This document shows, piece after piece, positions 52,410 through 60,920 of a DNA stretch of 64,000 nt. The stretch is from JACCXG01 sp963785755 (lineage in GTDB: Bacteria > Acidobacteriota > Vicinamibacteria > Vicinamibacterales > 2-12-FULL-66-21): positions 62,001 through 126,000 of the forward strand of contig CAWAXG010000058.1 in assembly GCA_963785755.1 (NCBI GenBank), read 5' to 3'. Made by a program: the position numbers and the translations under genes. The notes beneath the pieces were generated by a model. The model saw only the letters and a program-made list of their open reading frames with translations. It searched no databases and was not told the origin of the DNA. Within the stretch, counting starts at the first letter, position 1. Each line of letters opens with the position of its first letter.

Positions 52410-54908
52410 ATGACACTCCTTGCCGATCTGAAGTTTGCGGTGCGCGGCCTCGGCCGTAATCCGCTCTTCGCCACCGTCGCCATCCTGTCGCTCGCGTTGG
52501 GAATCGGCGCCAATACGGCGATTTTCACGTTGATGGACCAGTTGCTGCTGCGCAAGCTGCCGGTGGAGCATCCGGAACAGCTCGTCATGCTTTATCAGCA
52601 GGGACAGAACATGGGCAGTAATGCCGGCACAAGGATGCACTCGTATCCGCTGTATCAGGACATCCAGGCAAAAGCCGAGCCGCTGGCCGATGTCTTGTGC
52701 CGCCGGGAGGTCTCCGCGTCGCTGAGCATCGACAGCCGCACCGAGCGCGTGGACGCCGAGCTGGTGTCCGGCAACTACTTCACGATGCTCGGGGTGAAGC
52801 CGGCGCTCGGAAGGGTTTTCAACTCTCAGGAGGACGATCAGGTTTATCGGGGGCACCCGGTCGTGGTGCTCAGTTACGACTATTGGGTCAGCCGCTTCGC
52901 GCGCGACCCTTCCGTTCTCGGCAAGAAGATCCTCGTCAACAACCACCCGATGACGATCGTCGGCGTCTCGGCGCAGGGATTCGCGGGCATCGATCCGGCG
53001 CAGTCCCCTCAGATCCGCGTTCCCGTGCTGATGAAGCCGATCATGCTGCCCGAGTGGACCTGGCTCCGGATCGAGGATCGGCGGGCCCGTTGGGTTCAGG
53101 TGTTCGGACGGCTGAAGCCCGGCTACACGGTCGAATCAGCAAAGGCGCCGATCCAGGGATTGTTCACGCAGATCCGCACCTATGAGATGACGCTTCCCGC
53201 AGCGAAGGAGTGGTCGCAGTACTCGCGTGAGCAGTTCATGCGCGGCCAGCTGCTGGTGGAAGGGGCGCCGATGGGCTTTTCGGGGCTCCGCAACAATTTC
53301 TCCACCGCCCTGATCGTGCTGATGTGCATGGTCGGCCTCGTCTTGCTGATCGCCTGCGCGAACGTCGCCAATCTGCTGATCGCGCGCGGCTTCATGCGGC
53401 AGAGGGAACTGGCGGTCCGGCTGTCGCTCGGCGCCTCGCGCGGACGGCTCGTTCGGCAGATGCTCGTCGAGAGCCTCCTGCTCGCGTTCGTCGGTGGTCT
53501 GGTCGGGCTCGCCCTGGCCGTCGTGCTGACGCGCGGTCTGATCGCGCTGGTTCCCGCCGAAGGCAACCCGCTCTTGATCAGCGCGCGACCCGATCTGCGC
53601 ATCCTCGGATTCACGCTCGGGTTGACGTTCCTCACCGGCATCGTCTTCGGCCTGCTGCCGGCGCTCCGCGCGAGCCGGCCGGATCCCTGGACGACGCTCA
53701 AGGATACAGTGGGCTCCATCGCCGGCGGCGGCGGCTCGCTCTTCGTGCGCAAGGGGCTCGTCACCGCGCAGGTCGCACTCAGCTTTCTGCTGCTGTTCGG
53801 CGCCGGCCTCTTCGTCCGCAGCCTTCAGAATCTGAAGACCACGGACACCGGCGTCGCGCTCGACAACCTCGTGACGTTCCAGCTCGCGCCGGCGTTGAGT
53901 GGCTACGACAATCAGCGCGCCACACAGTTCTATCAGCAGCTGCTCGAACGGCTTCGTTCGGCGCCGGGCGTGAAATCGGCGGCGATGGCCACCGTGGCGA
54001 TCCTCGCCGGCGACGAATGGGACAGCTCGATGGCCGTGGAAGGACATCGCGCCGCCGACGGCGAAGACATGCAGGCCTTCATGAACGCGCTCTCGCCCGG
54101 CTATTTCCAGACGATGCAGATTCCGATCCTCGAAGGGCGCGACTTCAACGTGATGGACGCCAGGCAGGAGTCCACCGTCGCCATCGTCAACCGCAAGTTC
54201 TCCGAACACTTCTTCAAAGGCAAGAGCCCGATCGGCAAACGCCTTGGCTTTGGCGGCGGACCCAACGCCAAGCTGACGATCGAAATCATCGGCGTCGTGG
54301 CCGACTCGCTCTACGAAGGACCGCGCGAAGGCGTGCACCGGCAGGTCTTCATTCCCAACTGGGGCCGCAACAGCGGCGTTATCTACGTCCGCACGCAGAC
54401 GGCGTCGTCCAGCGCGTTCAACCTGATTCGCAATGAAGTGAAGCAGCTCGACTCGGCGATGCCCGTTTACGGCTTGAAGACGGTGCAGAACCAGCTCGAT
54501 CAGACGCTGCTCACCGATCGCCTCATCGCCCTGCTGTCGGCGGGCTTCGGCCTGCTCGCGACGATACTGGCGTCGATCGGCCTCTACGGAGTCATGGCCT
54601 TCGTCGTCGCGCGCAGGAGGAAGGAACTGGGCATCCGTCTGGCGCTAGGCGCGCAGCGCAGCCTGGTGCTGTGGTCCGTCATGCGCGAGGTCCTGATGCT
54701 GCTGGCGATCGGGCTGATCATCGGCATTCCTTCGGCGATGGCCCTCGGCCGCTACGTCTCGACGCAGCTCTACGACATCCGTCCACACGACCCGGCGATT
54801 GCGATCTGGACGATGGTGCTCCTGACGGTGGTATCCGCCGCCGCCGGCCTCATTCCCGCCCACCGCGCCAGCCGAATCGATCCGATTCTCGCGCTGCGCT
54901 ATGAATAG
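52410..54908 (+). CDS. ADOP-type permease, intact
   Basis: The start MTLLADLKFAVRGLGRNP (52410) is the common ADOP N-terminus; upstream in-frame residues are not family-like. The 832-residue protein has helix 1 with ALGIGANTAIFTLMDQLLL, a periplasmic domain in which a PILM-type loop (QSPQIRVPVLMKPIML) is longer than usual, an FtsX block LLIACANVANLLIARGFMRQ, a second periplasmic domain with NRKFSEHFFKGKSPIGKRLG, and a final FtsX block ARRRKELGIRLALGA ending in SRIDPILALRYE. No ATPase is adjacent. It is convergent with the next ADOP gene, with a long hairpin repeat between them. Confidence 0.93.
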   Translation: MTLLADLKFAVRGLGRNPLFATVAILSLALGIGANTAIFTLMDQLLLRKLPVEHPEQLVMLYQQGQNMGSNAGTRMHSYPLYQDIQAKAEPLADVLCRREVSASLSIDSRTERVDAELVSGNYFTMLGVKPALGRVFNSQEDDQVYRGHPVVVLSYDYWVSRFARDPSVLGKKILVNNHPMTIVGVSAQGFAGIDPAQSPQIRVPVLMKPIMLPEWTWLRIEDRRARWVQVFGRLKPGYTVESAKAPIQGLFTQIRTYEMTLPAAKEWSQYSREQFMRGQLLVEGAPMGFSGLRNNFSTALIVLMCMVGLVLLIACANVANLLIARGFMRQRELAVRLSLGASRGRLVRQMLVESLLLAFVGGLVGLALAVVLTRGLIALVPAEGNPLLISARPDLRILGFTLGLTFLTGIVFGLLPALRASRPDPWTTLKDTVGSIAGGGGSLFVRKGLVTAQVALSFLLLFGAGLFVRSLQNLKTTDTGVALDNLVTFQLAPALSGYDNQRATQFYQQLLERLRSAPGVKSAAMATVAILAGDEWDSSMAVEGHRAADGEDMQAFMNALSPGYFQTMQIPILEGRDFNVMDARQESTVAIVNRKFSEHFFKGKSPIGKRLGFGGGPNAKLTIEIIGVVADSLYEGPREGVHRQVFIPNWGRNSGVIYVRTQTASSSAFNLIRNEVKQLDSAMPVYGLKTVQNQLDQTLLTDRLIALLSAGFGLLATILASIGLYGVMAFVVARRRKELGIRLALGAQRSLVLWSVMREVLMLLAIGLIIGIPSAMALGRYVSTQLYDIRPHDPAIAIWTMVLLTVVSAAAGLIPAHRASRIDPILALRYE

Positions 54909-55090
54909 AGTTCAAGGGTTCAAGAGTTCAGGAGTTCACGGGTTCGGGTTCAAAGGTTCCGGAGTTCAAAGGTTCTCAGGTTCAGGCGTTCAGCGGCCTT
55001 CGCAACGTGAACGTTTGAACGCGTGAACCCGAACCCTTGAACCCCTGAACCCGAACCTTTGAACCCCTGAACCCCTGAACTATTGAACCT
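54909..55090. repeat. GTTCAAGGGTTC/GAACCCTGAAC hairpin between convergent ADOP genes
   Basis: The left arm consists of GTTCAAGGGTTCAAGAG-type words, the core contains TTCAGCGGCCTTCGCAACGT, and the right arm of CTGAACCCGAACC-type words. It starts directly after the stop of one ADOP gene (54906-54908) and ends 5 bp before the stop of the other (55096). The core resembles the complement of the core at 9415-9586. It is probably a bidirectional terminator. Confidence 0.85.
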
Positions 55091-55095
55091 TCTTA

Positions 55096-57525
55096 TCATT
55101 GGTGGCGAAGCGCCAGCATCGGATCGAAGCGCGCGGCGCGGCTTGCTGGCGCGAGGCAGGCGATGGTGGTGACGGTGAGCAGCAGCGCCGGAACGATGGC
55201 GTAAGTCACCGGGTCGAGCGGATTCGTCTCGTAGAGGAACGTCGCGAGCGTACGGCTGAGCGCCACCGATCCAATCAATCCCAGCACCAGGCCGGCGATG
55301 GCGGGCGCCAGTCCGCCGAGAAGGACCATCCGCAGGACGGTCGGCGAGTTCGCGCCGAGCGCCATGCGGATGCCGATCTCCTGGGTGCGTGCGGCAACCG
55401 ATTGATGAATGACGCCGTACGCGCCGATGATGGCGAGAATCAGCGCCACACCCGCCAGCGCCACCAGCAGCATCGTCTGCAGCCTGCGAAGCGCGACTGT
55501 CCGCTCGAAGCGTTGTTCGACGCTGACGATGCCGTAAGGGGGCGCCGCGGGATCGAGGGCGCGCATCTCCGCCTGGATCGCCGTCCGCAGCGTGTCGGGA
55601 TCGCCAGCCGTGCGAACCGCGATATCCATCTGTGAAAACACGCCAGGCTGGAACATGAATGGAATCGCCGGTTCGTCCAGACGCTGGCGTCGCATGTCCG
55701 CCACCACGCCGACGACGGTCTTCCATGGCGCGTCGGCGCCCGGATTCAACCCGTACTTGAACCGCTTGCCGAGGGGATCCTGTCCGGGCCAGTACCGGCG
55801 GGCCATTTCCTCGTTGATCACGACGACCCGCGGCGCGCCCTGTGCGAGATCGCTGTCCAGCAGCAGCCTGCCGCGGAGCAGCGGAATGCGCATCGCTTCG
55901 AAGTAGCCGGGAACGATGGCGTCTTCGGTCAGCGGGGGAGCGGGATCCTCTGGGCGTTGCGGCGGCTGGCCTTCGAGGGCGATCCGATAGTCCGGCTGGC
56001 GGTGGATGAAGAAATCAGAAATCGCGCCGACCGCGAGGACGCCGGGCAGCGCGCGAATCCGCCTGGTGGCCTCCTGGAAGAACGCGGCGGACTTTGCCGA
56101 GGTGTCGTAACGACTCCCGGGGAGATCGACCTGCAAGAGCAAAACGTTCTGCGAATCGAACCCGCGGTTCGCGTTCTGAACGCGGACGAAGCTGCGGATC
56201 AGCAGGCCCGCGCCGCACAGCAGCATCACGGCGAGCGCGATCTCGGCGGCAACGAGGCCCTGATGGATGCGCCGCCCGCCGGGGCCTCCGAGCGCGCGCG
56301 GTCCGCCCTCGCGCAGCACGTCGGCCGGTCGCGTGGTGGAGAGTTGAAGCGCCGGCAGCACGCCGGCCATGAGTCCGCTCGCCAGCGATGCGCCAAGCAG
56401 GAACAGGAGGACGGGAGTATCCACGCCGATGGTTTCGGCGCGCGGCAGCGCTCCCGGCGCCAGACTCCGGAGCGTGATCGTCCCCGCCCAGGCGATGAAC
56501 ATGCCGACGGCGCCAGCCAGACCCGCCAGCACGAGGTTCTCGGTCAGCGCCTGACGAATGAGCCGCAGCCTGCCGGCGCCGAGCGACGTCCGCAGCGAGA
56601 ACTCATGACGCCGTGCGGTCGCGCGCGTGAGCACGAGGCTCGCGACGTTGGCGCAGGCGATCAGGAGCACGAATCCGACCGACCCGAACAGCAGCCAGAG
56701 AGAACGCTCGGTCGTCCGTCCGATCACCCGATCGGTCAGCGCGTCGGTCAGCACGCCGAAGCTCGCGTTGGTCGCGGGATACTGATCGCGCAGGCGCGCG
56801 GCAATCGCGTCCATTTCCCGGCGGGCTGACGGGATCGTCGCGCCATGTCGGAGGCGGCCGAGGACCACCAGCGCGTCGGCGCCGCGGCTGCCGGGATTCT
56901 GCCACTGCGGACCGAAGAACAACGGCTGCCAGAGCTCGACGTCCGCGGTCGGCAGGGCGAACTGCGGCGGCATCACGCCGACGATCTCGACCGTGGCATC
57001 GTTGAGCTGGATCGAACGTCCGATGACCTTCGGATCGGATGCGAACCGCTGCTGCCAGAGGCTGTGGCTGATGACGATCGCGCGGACGGTCGCGGCGAAG
57101 TCGGCCGCCTCGAACACCCGTCCAATCTGGGGAGCCGTCCCGAGCAGCTCGAAGAATCCCGGTCCGACGATCCCGACCTGCACTCGAGCTGTATCGGCAC
57201 TGCCGCCGATCGTGCCGCGCGTGAACTCCGGCCGGATGTACGCGGCCATGTCCTCGAATTCCCTGCTCTGCTCCTTCCAGTCACGGAAGTTCAGGTACGA
57301 GGAGCCATCGGGGAGGTTCTGCCGGATGTTGTTGGTCCAGAGCACGGCGATGCGTTCGGGATCGTGATACGGCAGGTCGCGCAGGACCACGGCGCGAAGG
57401 ACGCTGAAAATCGCGGTATTCGCGCCGACGCCGAGCGCGAGGGTCAGGATCGAGATGGCCGCGAAGCCGGGGTGTTTGAGGAGCGACCGAACGCCAAAGC
57501 GGAGGTCTTGGAGGAAGCCGTTCAT
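55096..57525 (-). CDS. ADOP-type permease, intact
   Basis: The start MNGFLQDLRFGVRSLLKHPG (ATG at 57525, with GGAG 7 bases upstream) gives 809 residues; a start 4 codons earlier is less likely. The parts are the first helix with TLALGVGANTAIFSVL, periplasmic domain 1, an FtsX block LLIACANVASLVLTRATARR, periplasmic domain 2 with VVINEEMARRYWPGQDPLGK, and a final FtsX block AARTQEIGIRMALGAN with C-terminus ASRAARFDPMLALRHQ. It is one of four ADOP genes in a row (52.4-63.4 kb). Confidence 0.93.
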   Translation of the reverse strand: MNGFLQDLRFGVRSLLKHPGFAAISILTLALGVGANTAIFSVLRAVVLRDLPYHDPERIAVLWTNNIRQNLPDGSSYLNFRDWKEQSREFEDMAAYIRPEFTRGTIGGSADTARVQVGIVGPGFFELLGTAPQIGRVFEAADFAATVRAIVISHSLWQQRFASDPKVIGRSIQLNDATVEIVGVMPPQFALPTADVELWQPLFFGPQWQNPGSRGADALVVLGRLRHGATIPSARREMDAIAARLRDQYPATNASFGVLTDALTDRVIGRTTERSLWLLFGSVGFVLLIACANVASLVLTRATARRHEFSLRTSLGAGRLRLIRQALTENLVLAGLAGAVGMFIAWAGTITLRSLAPGALPRAETIGVDTPVLLFLLGASLASGLMAGVLPALQLSTTRPADVLREGGPRALGGPGGRRIHQGLVAAEIALAVMLLCGAGLLIRSFVRVQNANRGFDSQNVLLLQVDLPGSRYDTSAKSAAFFQEATRRIRALPGVLAVGAISDFFIHRQPDYRIALEGQPPQRPEDPAPPLTEDAIVPGYFEAMRIPLLRGRLLLDSDLAQGAPRVVVINEEMARRYWPGQDPLGKRFKYGLNPGADAPWKTVVGVVADMRRQRLDEPAIPFMFQPGVFSQMDIAVRTAGDPDTLRTAIQAEMRALDPAAPPYGIVSVEQRFERTVALRRLQTMLLVALAGVALILAIIGAYGVIHQSVAARTQEIGIRMALGANSPTVLRMVLLGGLAPAIAGLVLGLIGSVALSRTLATFLYETNPLDPVTYAIVPALLLTVTTIACLAPASRAARFDPMLALRHQ

Positions 57526-57616
57526 CGCGTTCTCCACGAAGATCTGACGAAGCCCTGACAGGCCTTAGACGACGGGCGAAAGGAGAAGGTTGGGGGCTTC
57601 GCGAGTATTCGCGTCG

Positions 57617-57736
57617 TGCTCGGTGATCGGTGATCGGGGATCAAGATCGGGACTCGGGAACTGGAAGCTCAGGCGCTTTCTTGGTCAGCGAACGATCTCG
57701 CCCACCGATCACCGATCACCGATCCACCGATCACGA
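57617..57736. repeat. GTGATCGGTGATCGGGGATC inverted word repeat
   Basis: GGTGATCGGTGATCGGGGAT at the left and CACCGATCACCGATCACCGA at the right are complementary. Between them are GATCGGGACTCGGGAACTGG and a CTTTCTTGG core. The element lies in the 279 bp gap between the divergent genes at 57525 and 57805. Confidence 0.85.
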
Positions 57737-57771
57737 CGAAATCGCGCCGCGCCAACCCTTCCAAGCGCGGC

Positions 57772-57805
57772 TACGTCTAACTCCAATGCATCGAGGTTCG
57801 ACGTA
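57772..57805. promoter_or_regulatory. Candidate PadR operator dyad at the gene start
   Basis: TACGTC at 57772-57777 and GACGTA at 57800-57805 are complementary ends of a 34 bp imperfect dyad, with AAC/GTT also matching, centred on ATGCAT. It overlaps the start codon of the PadR gene at 57805 and is placed where an autorepressing PadR would bind. It is an inference from symmetry and position only. Confidence 0.4.
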
Positions 57806-58161
57806 TGAGCGACGATCCACATCGATTTCTGCCGCTGTCTCCGCATCAGTTCCACATCCTGCTCGCATTGACCGATGGCGAGCGTCATGGCTACGCCGTA
57901 ATCCAGGAGGTCGAGCAGCGGACCGGGGGTGAGCTTCGGCTGGGCACCGGGACGCTCTATACGGCGATTGCGCGGCTCGCCGAGCTTGGCCTCATCGCCG
58001 ACAGCGGGCGTGAAGACGATAGGCGGCGCTACTACCGGCTGCAGCCGATCGGGCGCGCGGTGCTCCGGGCGGAGACGCGACGGCTCGAGGCGCTCGTCAA
58101 TCACGCGCACGCCAGAGGTATCCGGCCCTCTGCCGCGCCGGCGGGGCAGAGGCGATCGTGA
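57805..58161 (+). CDS. PadR-family transcriptional regulator
   Basis: The 118-residue protein has the PadR winged-helix pattern: LSPHQFHILLALTDGERHGYAVIQ (family-typical HGYAI motif), EVEQRTGGELRLGTGTLYTAI, ARLAELGLIADSG and RRRYYRLQPIGRAVL. The downstream ADOP gene starts at a GTG within the stop region of this gene (58158, 4 bp overlap), so the two are co-translated. It is the second PadR-ADOP pair in the window and is not closely similar to the first. The inducer is unknown. Confidence 0.92.
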   Translation: MSDDPHRFLPLSPHQFHILLALTDGERHGYAVIQEVEQRTGGELRLGTGTLYTAIARLAELGLIADSGREDDRRRYYRLQPIGRAVLRAETRRLEALVNHAHARGIRPSAAPAGQRRS

Positions 58162-60831
58162 CGCCGCCGGTGTCACGCAAAGTGCAGATCGTGCGGGCGC
58201 TGCAGAGGGGCATGCTCCCGCTTGCTCCGCGCGATGTTCGCCGCAGATATCGGGCGGAAATGATCGCCACGTTCGAGGCGGCCTCGGCCGACGCCGGTGC
58301 CCGCGGAACCGGTGCCCTGTGCCGCCTTTTCATCCGTGAAGCGATCGATCTTCTCGTGGCGCGCCGCGCGGATCGCCCGGCCGGCGTGCCGTTCCCGCCG
58401 GCGTCCCGCGCCGACCACGCCGTTCGCAGGACCGGGATCGGGATGATGGAACCTTCCAACTGGCGTCAGGCGCTGCGCTCCTTGAGACGTCGGCCGGCAT
58501 TTCTGGTCGCGTCAGTGCTGACGCTGGGTTTTGGCGCGGGTGTGACGACGGCCGTGTTCTCGCTCGTCGACACTGTGCTGATCAAACCGCTGCCGTACCC
58601 CGACTCGGATCGGCTGGTTACCGTGTACGAGTTCAGCCCGGCGGCGCGAGAGCGGAGAAGTCTCGTCGCTCCGGCGCGGCTCGCGGACTGGAACCGGTTG
58701 AGCCGCAGCTTCGTGGTGATCGCCGGCAGCTATTCCGAGAACGTCACCGACACCAGCGGCGCGGAGCCGGAGCGCCTCGCCGGTCTGCGCGTGTCGGCCC
58801 GGTTCTTCGACGTGTATGCGGCACCGCCGCTCGCCGGACGGCCGTTCACCGACGAAGAGGAGCGGGAGAACGGTCCTGGCGCGGCGGTGATCAGCGAGCG
58901 CCTGTGGACGCGCCGGTTTCACCGAAATCCCACCGCACTCGGACGAGCGCTGATGATTGGCGGCCGCCCTTACCAGATCGTCGGCGTGATGCCCGCGACG
59001 TTCTCGGCGGCGGCGACCGACGTCTGGCTGCCGGCGCAGCATGGGGCGCGCCTCCTGCGCATGCGCGACGCGCGCTTCCACAACGGCATCGGCCGCCTGC
59101 GACCGGGAGTCAGCGTCGAGGATGCGGCACGCGAGATCGCGTCCGTTCAGGCGGCGCTCGGACAGGAGTTTCCGAAAACGGACGCCGGCTGGTCGGTGGA
59201 AGTGCGACCGCTGAAGGACGTCCGTGTGGGCACCTCGCGGCGCGGCCTCCTGCTCCTCTTCGGCGCCGTCGTGTCGCTGTGGCTCATCGCCGTCGCGAAC
59301 ATCGCCGGGCTCACCCTCGTGCAGGTCCGGCGCCGGGCGCGTGAGCTGGCGGTTCGCGCGGCGCTCGGCGCGTCGCGGTCGGCCGTGATCGGCACGGTGA
59401 TCCGCGAGGGGGCCATCATCGGTCTATTCGGAAGCGCCGTTGGCGCGGGTCTCGGTGCGCTCCTCGTCGGCGTCATGCCGGCGCTGCTCAGCGGCACGGC
59501 AAGGATCAACGAGCTCGGTACTCGACTGGCGAGCGCTGCTCTTCACCGTGGCCACCAGCCTTGCCGCGACATGCGGATTCAGCGTGATCCCGGCATTCGC
59601 TGGCACGCGTGCGGGGCTGAACGACGTGATCGCCGCCGGCGCGCGCGGCGTCGCCGGCGGCCGTCATCGCTTCCAACAGGCGCTCGTGGTCGCACAGGTC
59701 GCGTTGAGCATCCTGCTGGTCGGCGCTGCGACGCTTCTGCTGCGGAGCTATTACAACCTGACGCGGGTCGAGACCGGCTTCGATGCCTCGAACGTGGTGA
59801 CCTTTCACGTCGGCGCGCGATGGGACGAAGATCGCGCCCGCGTGGCGACCCTCCAGACGCAGCTCCTCGACAGGCTCGAGCAGCGGCCTCACGTGCAGGC
59901 GGCCGGCATGACCAACTTCCTGCCGGTGGCCGGCGCGACACTGCGCTATCAGGTGCGCGTGGAGGGGCTGACCGGGCCCAACGCGGATGGCTCGATCACG
60001 GTCGGCATGCGCATGATCACGGGCGGCTATCTCCGCGCCATCAGAGCGGAGCTGACCGCCGGCACGTGGTGTCCGGCAGCGACGATCGATGCGAAAGCCC
60101 CGCGCGCCGTGATGGTGAACCAGCGGTTCGTCGAGCAGCATGCGGCCAACCAGAACGTGGTCGGCCGTCAGCTGCGGCAACCGGAAGTCGGCGCGCCGGC
60201 CACAATCGCCGGCGTCATCGGCGACGTCGCGGAGGATGGTCCGGCGGCGAGTGCCGTGCCCTACGTGTACGCCTGCACGGCCGCAGGCTGGTGGCCGGAT
60301 CCCGAATACGTCGCGCGGACGACCGATGCTCGCGCCTTTGCCGCCGATCTCCGCCAGATCGTGCGGGAGCTCGATTCGTCGCGTGCGATCTTCGGCATGC
60401 GCCCGCTCAGCGATGTGCTCGGCGCCGCTCTCGGCCAGCCGCGGCTCGACGCGGCGATGCTCGGATCGTTCGCGGGCGCCGCCTTGATCCTCGCCGCAGT
60501 CGGCCTCTACAGCCTGTTCATGCTGATCGTCGCGGAACGCGCTCGCGAGATCGCGGTGCGGCTCGCCATCGGGGCGGCGCCGTGGGAGATGATCCGGCTC
60601 GTCATGGCCGGCGCCGGCCGGCTGCTCGTGATCGGCATTGTGCTGGGGTTGGGTCTGACCGCGGCCGCAGACCGTCTGCTGCGCGGCGTCCTGTTCGGCG
60701 TCAGCTCGTTCGACGCGTCGGCGCTGTCCGTCGCGGCGCTGATCCTCGCGATCGTGGCGGCGGCGGCCGTTGCGGGTCCCGCCCTCAAGGCCGCCCGCAT
60801 CGCGCCGATCGAGGCGCTCCGCGGCGACTGA
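58158..60831 (+). CDS. ADOP-type permease with second prefix type, frameshifted near 59515
   Basis: The first 95 residues (MTPPVSRKVQIVRALQRGML onwards, with YRAEMIATFEAASADAGARG) form a prefix different from that of the ADOP at 3811. Then SNWRQALRSLRRRPAFLVAS opens the permease core, with LTLGFGAGVTTAVFSLVDTV, a periplasmic domain and an FtsX block LWLIAVANIAGLTLVQVRRR. Near 59515 the frame shifts. The first frame goes off as TRLASAALHRGH, while the family sequence continues as VLDWRALLFTVATSLAATCG, GRHRFQQALVVAQVALSILL and on to AARIAPIEALRGD at 60831. One indel splits an otherwise complete protein. It is probably under control of the upstream PadR. Confidence 0.87.
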
Positions 60832-60861
60832 AGTCCTTCGTTCGGCGCGCAGGCTGTCTCT

Positions 60862-60920
60862 TGATCAGGGACTCGGGACTGGCCCGCCACCGTCAGCCCT
60901 GATCCCCGATCCCCAGTTTT
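60862..60920. repeat. GGGACTCGGGACT / CCCCGATCCCC short repeat
   Basis: AGGGACTCGGGACTGGCCCG and GATCCCCGATCCCCAG are partial arms of the composite repeat family found at 27838 and 32960. The core CCCGCCACCGTC is the complement of part of their core. It lies between the convergent stops at 60831 and 60920. Confidence 0.7.
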
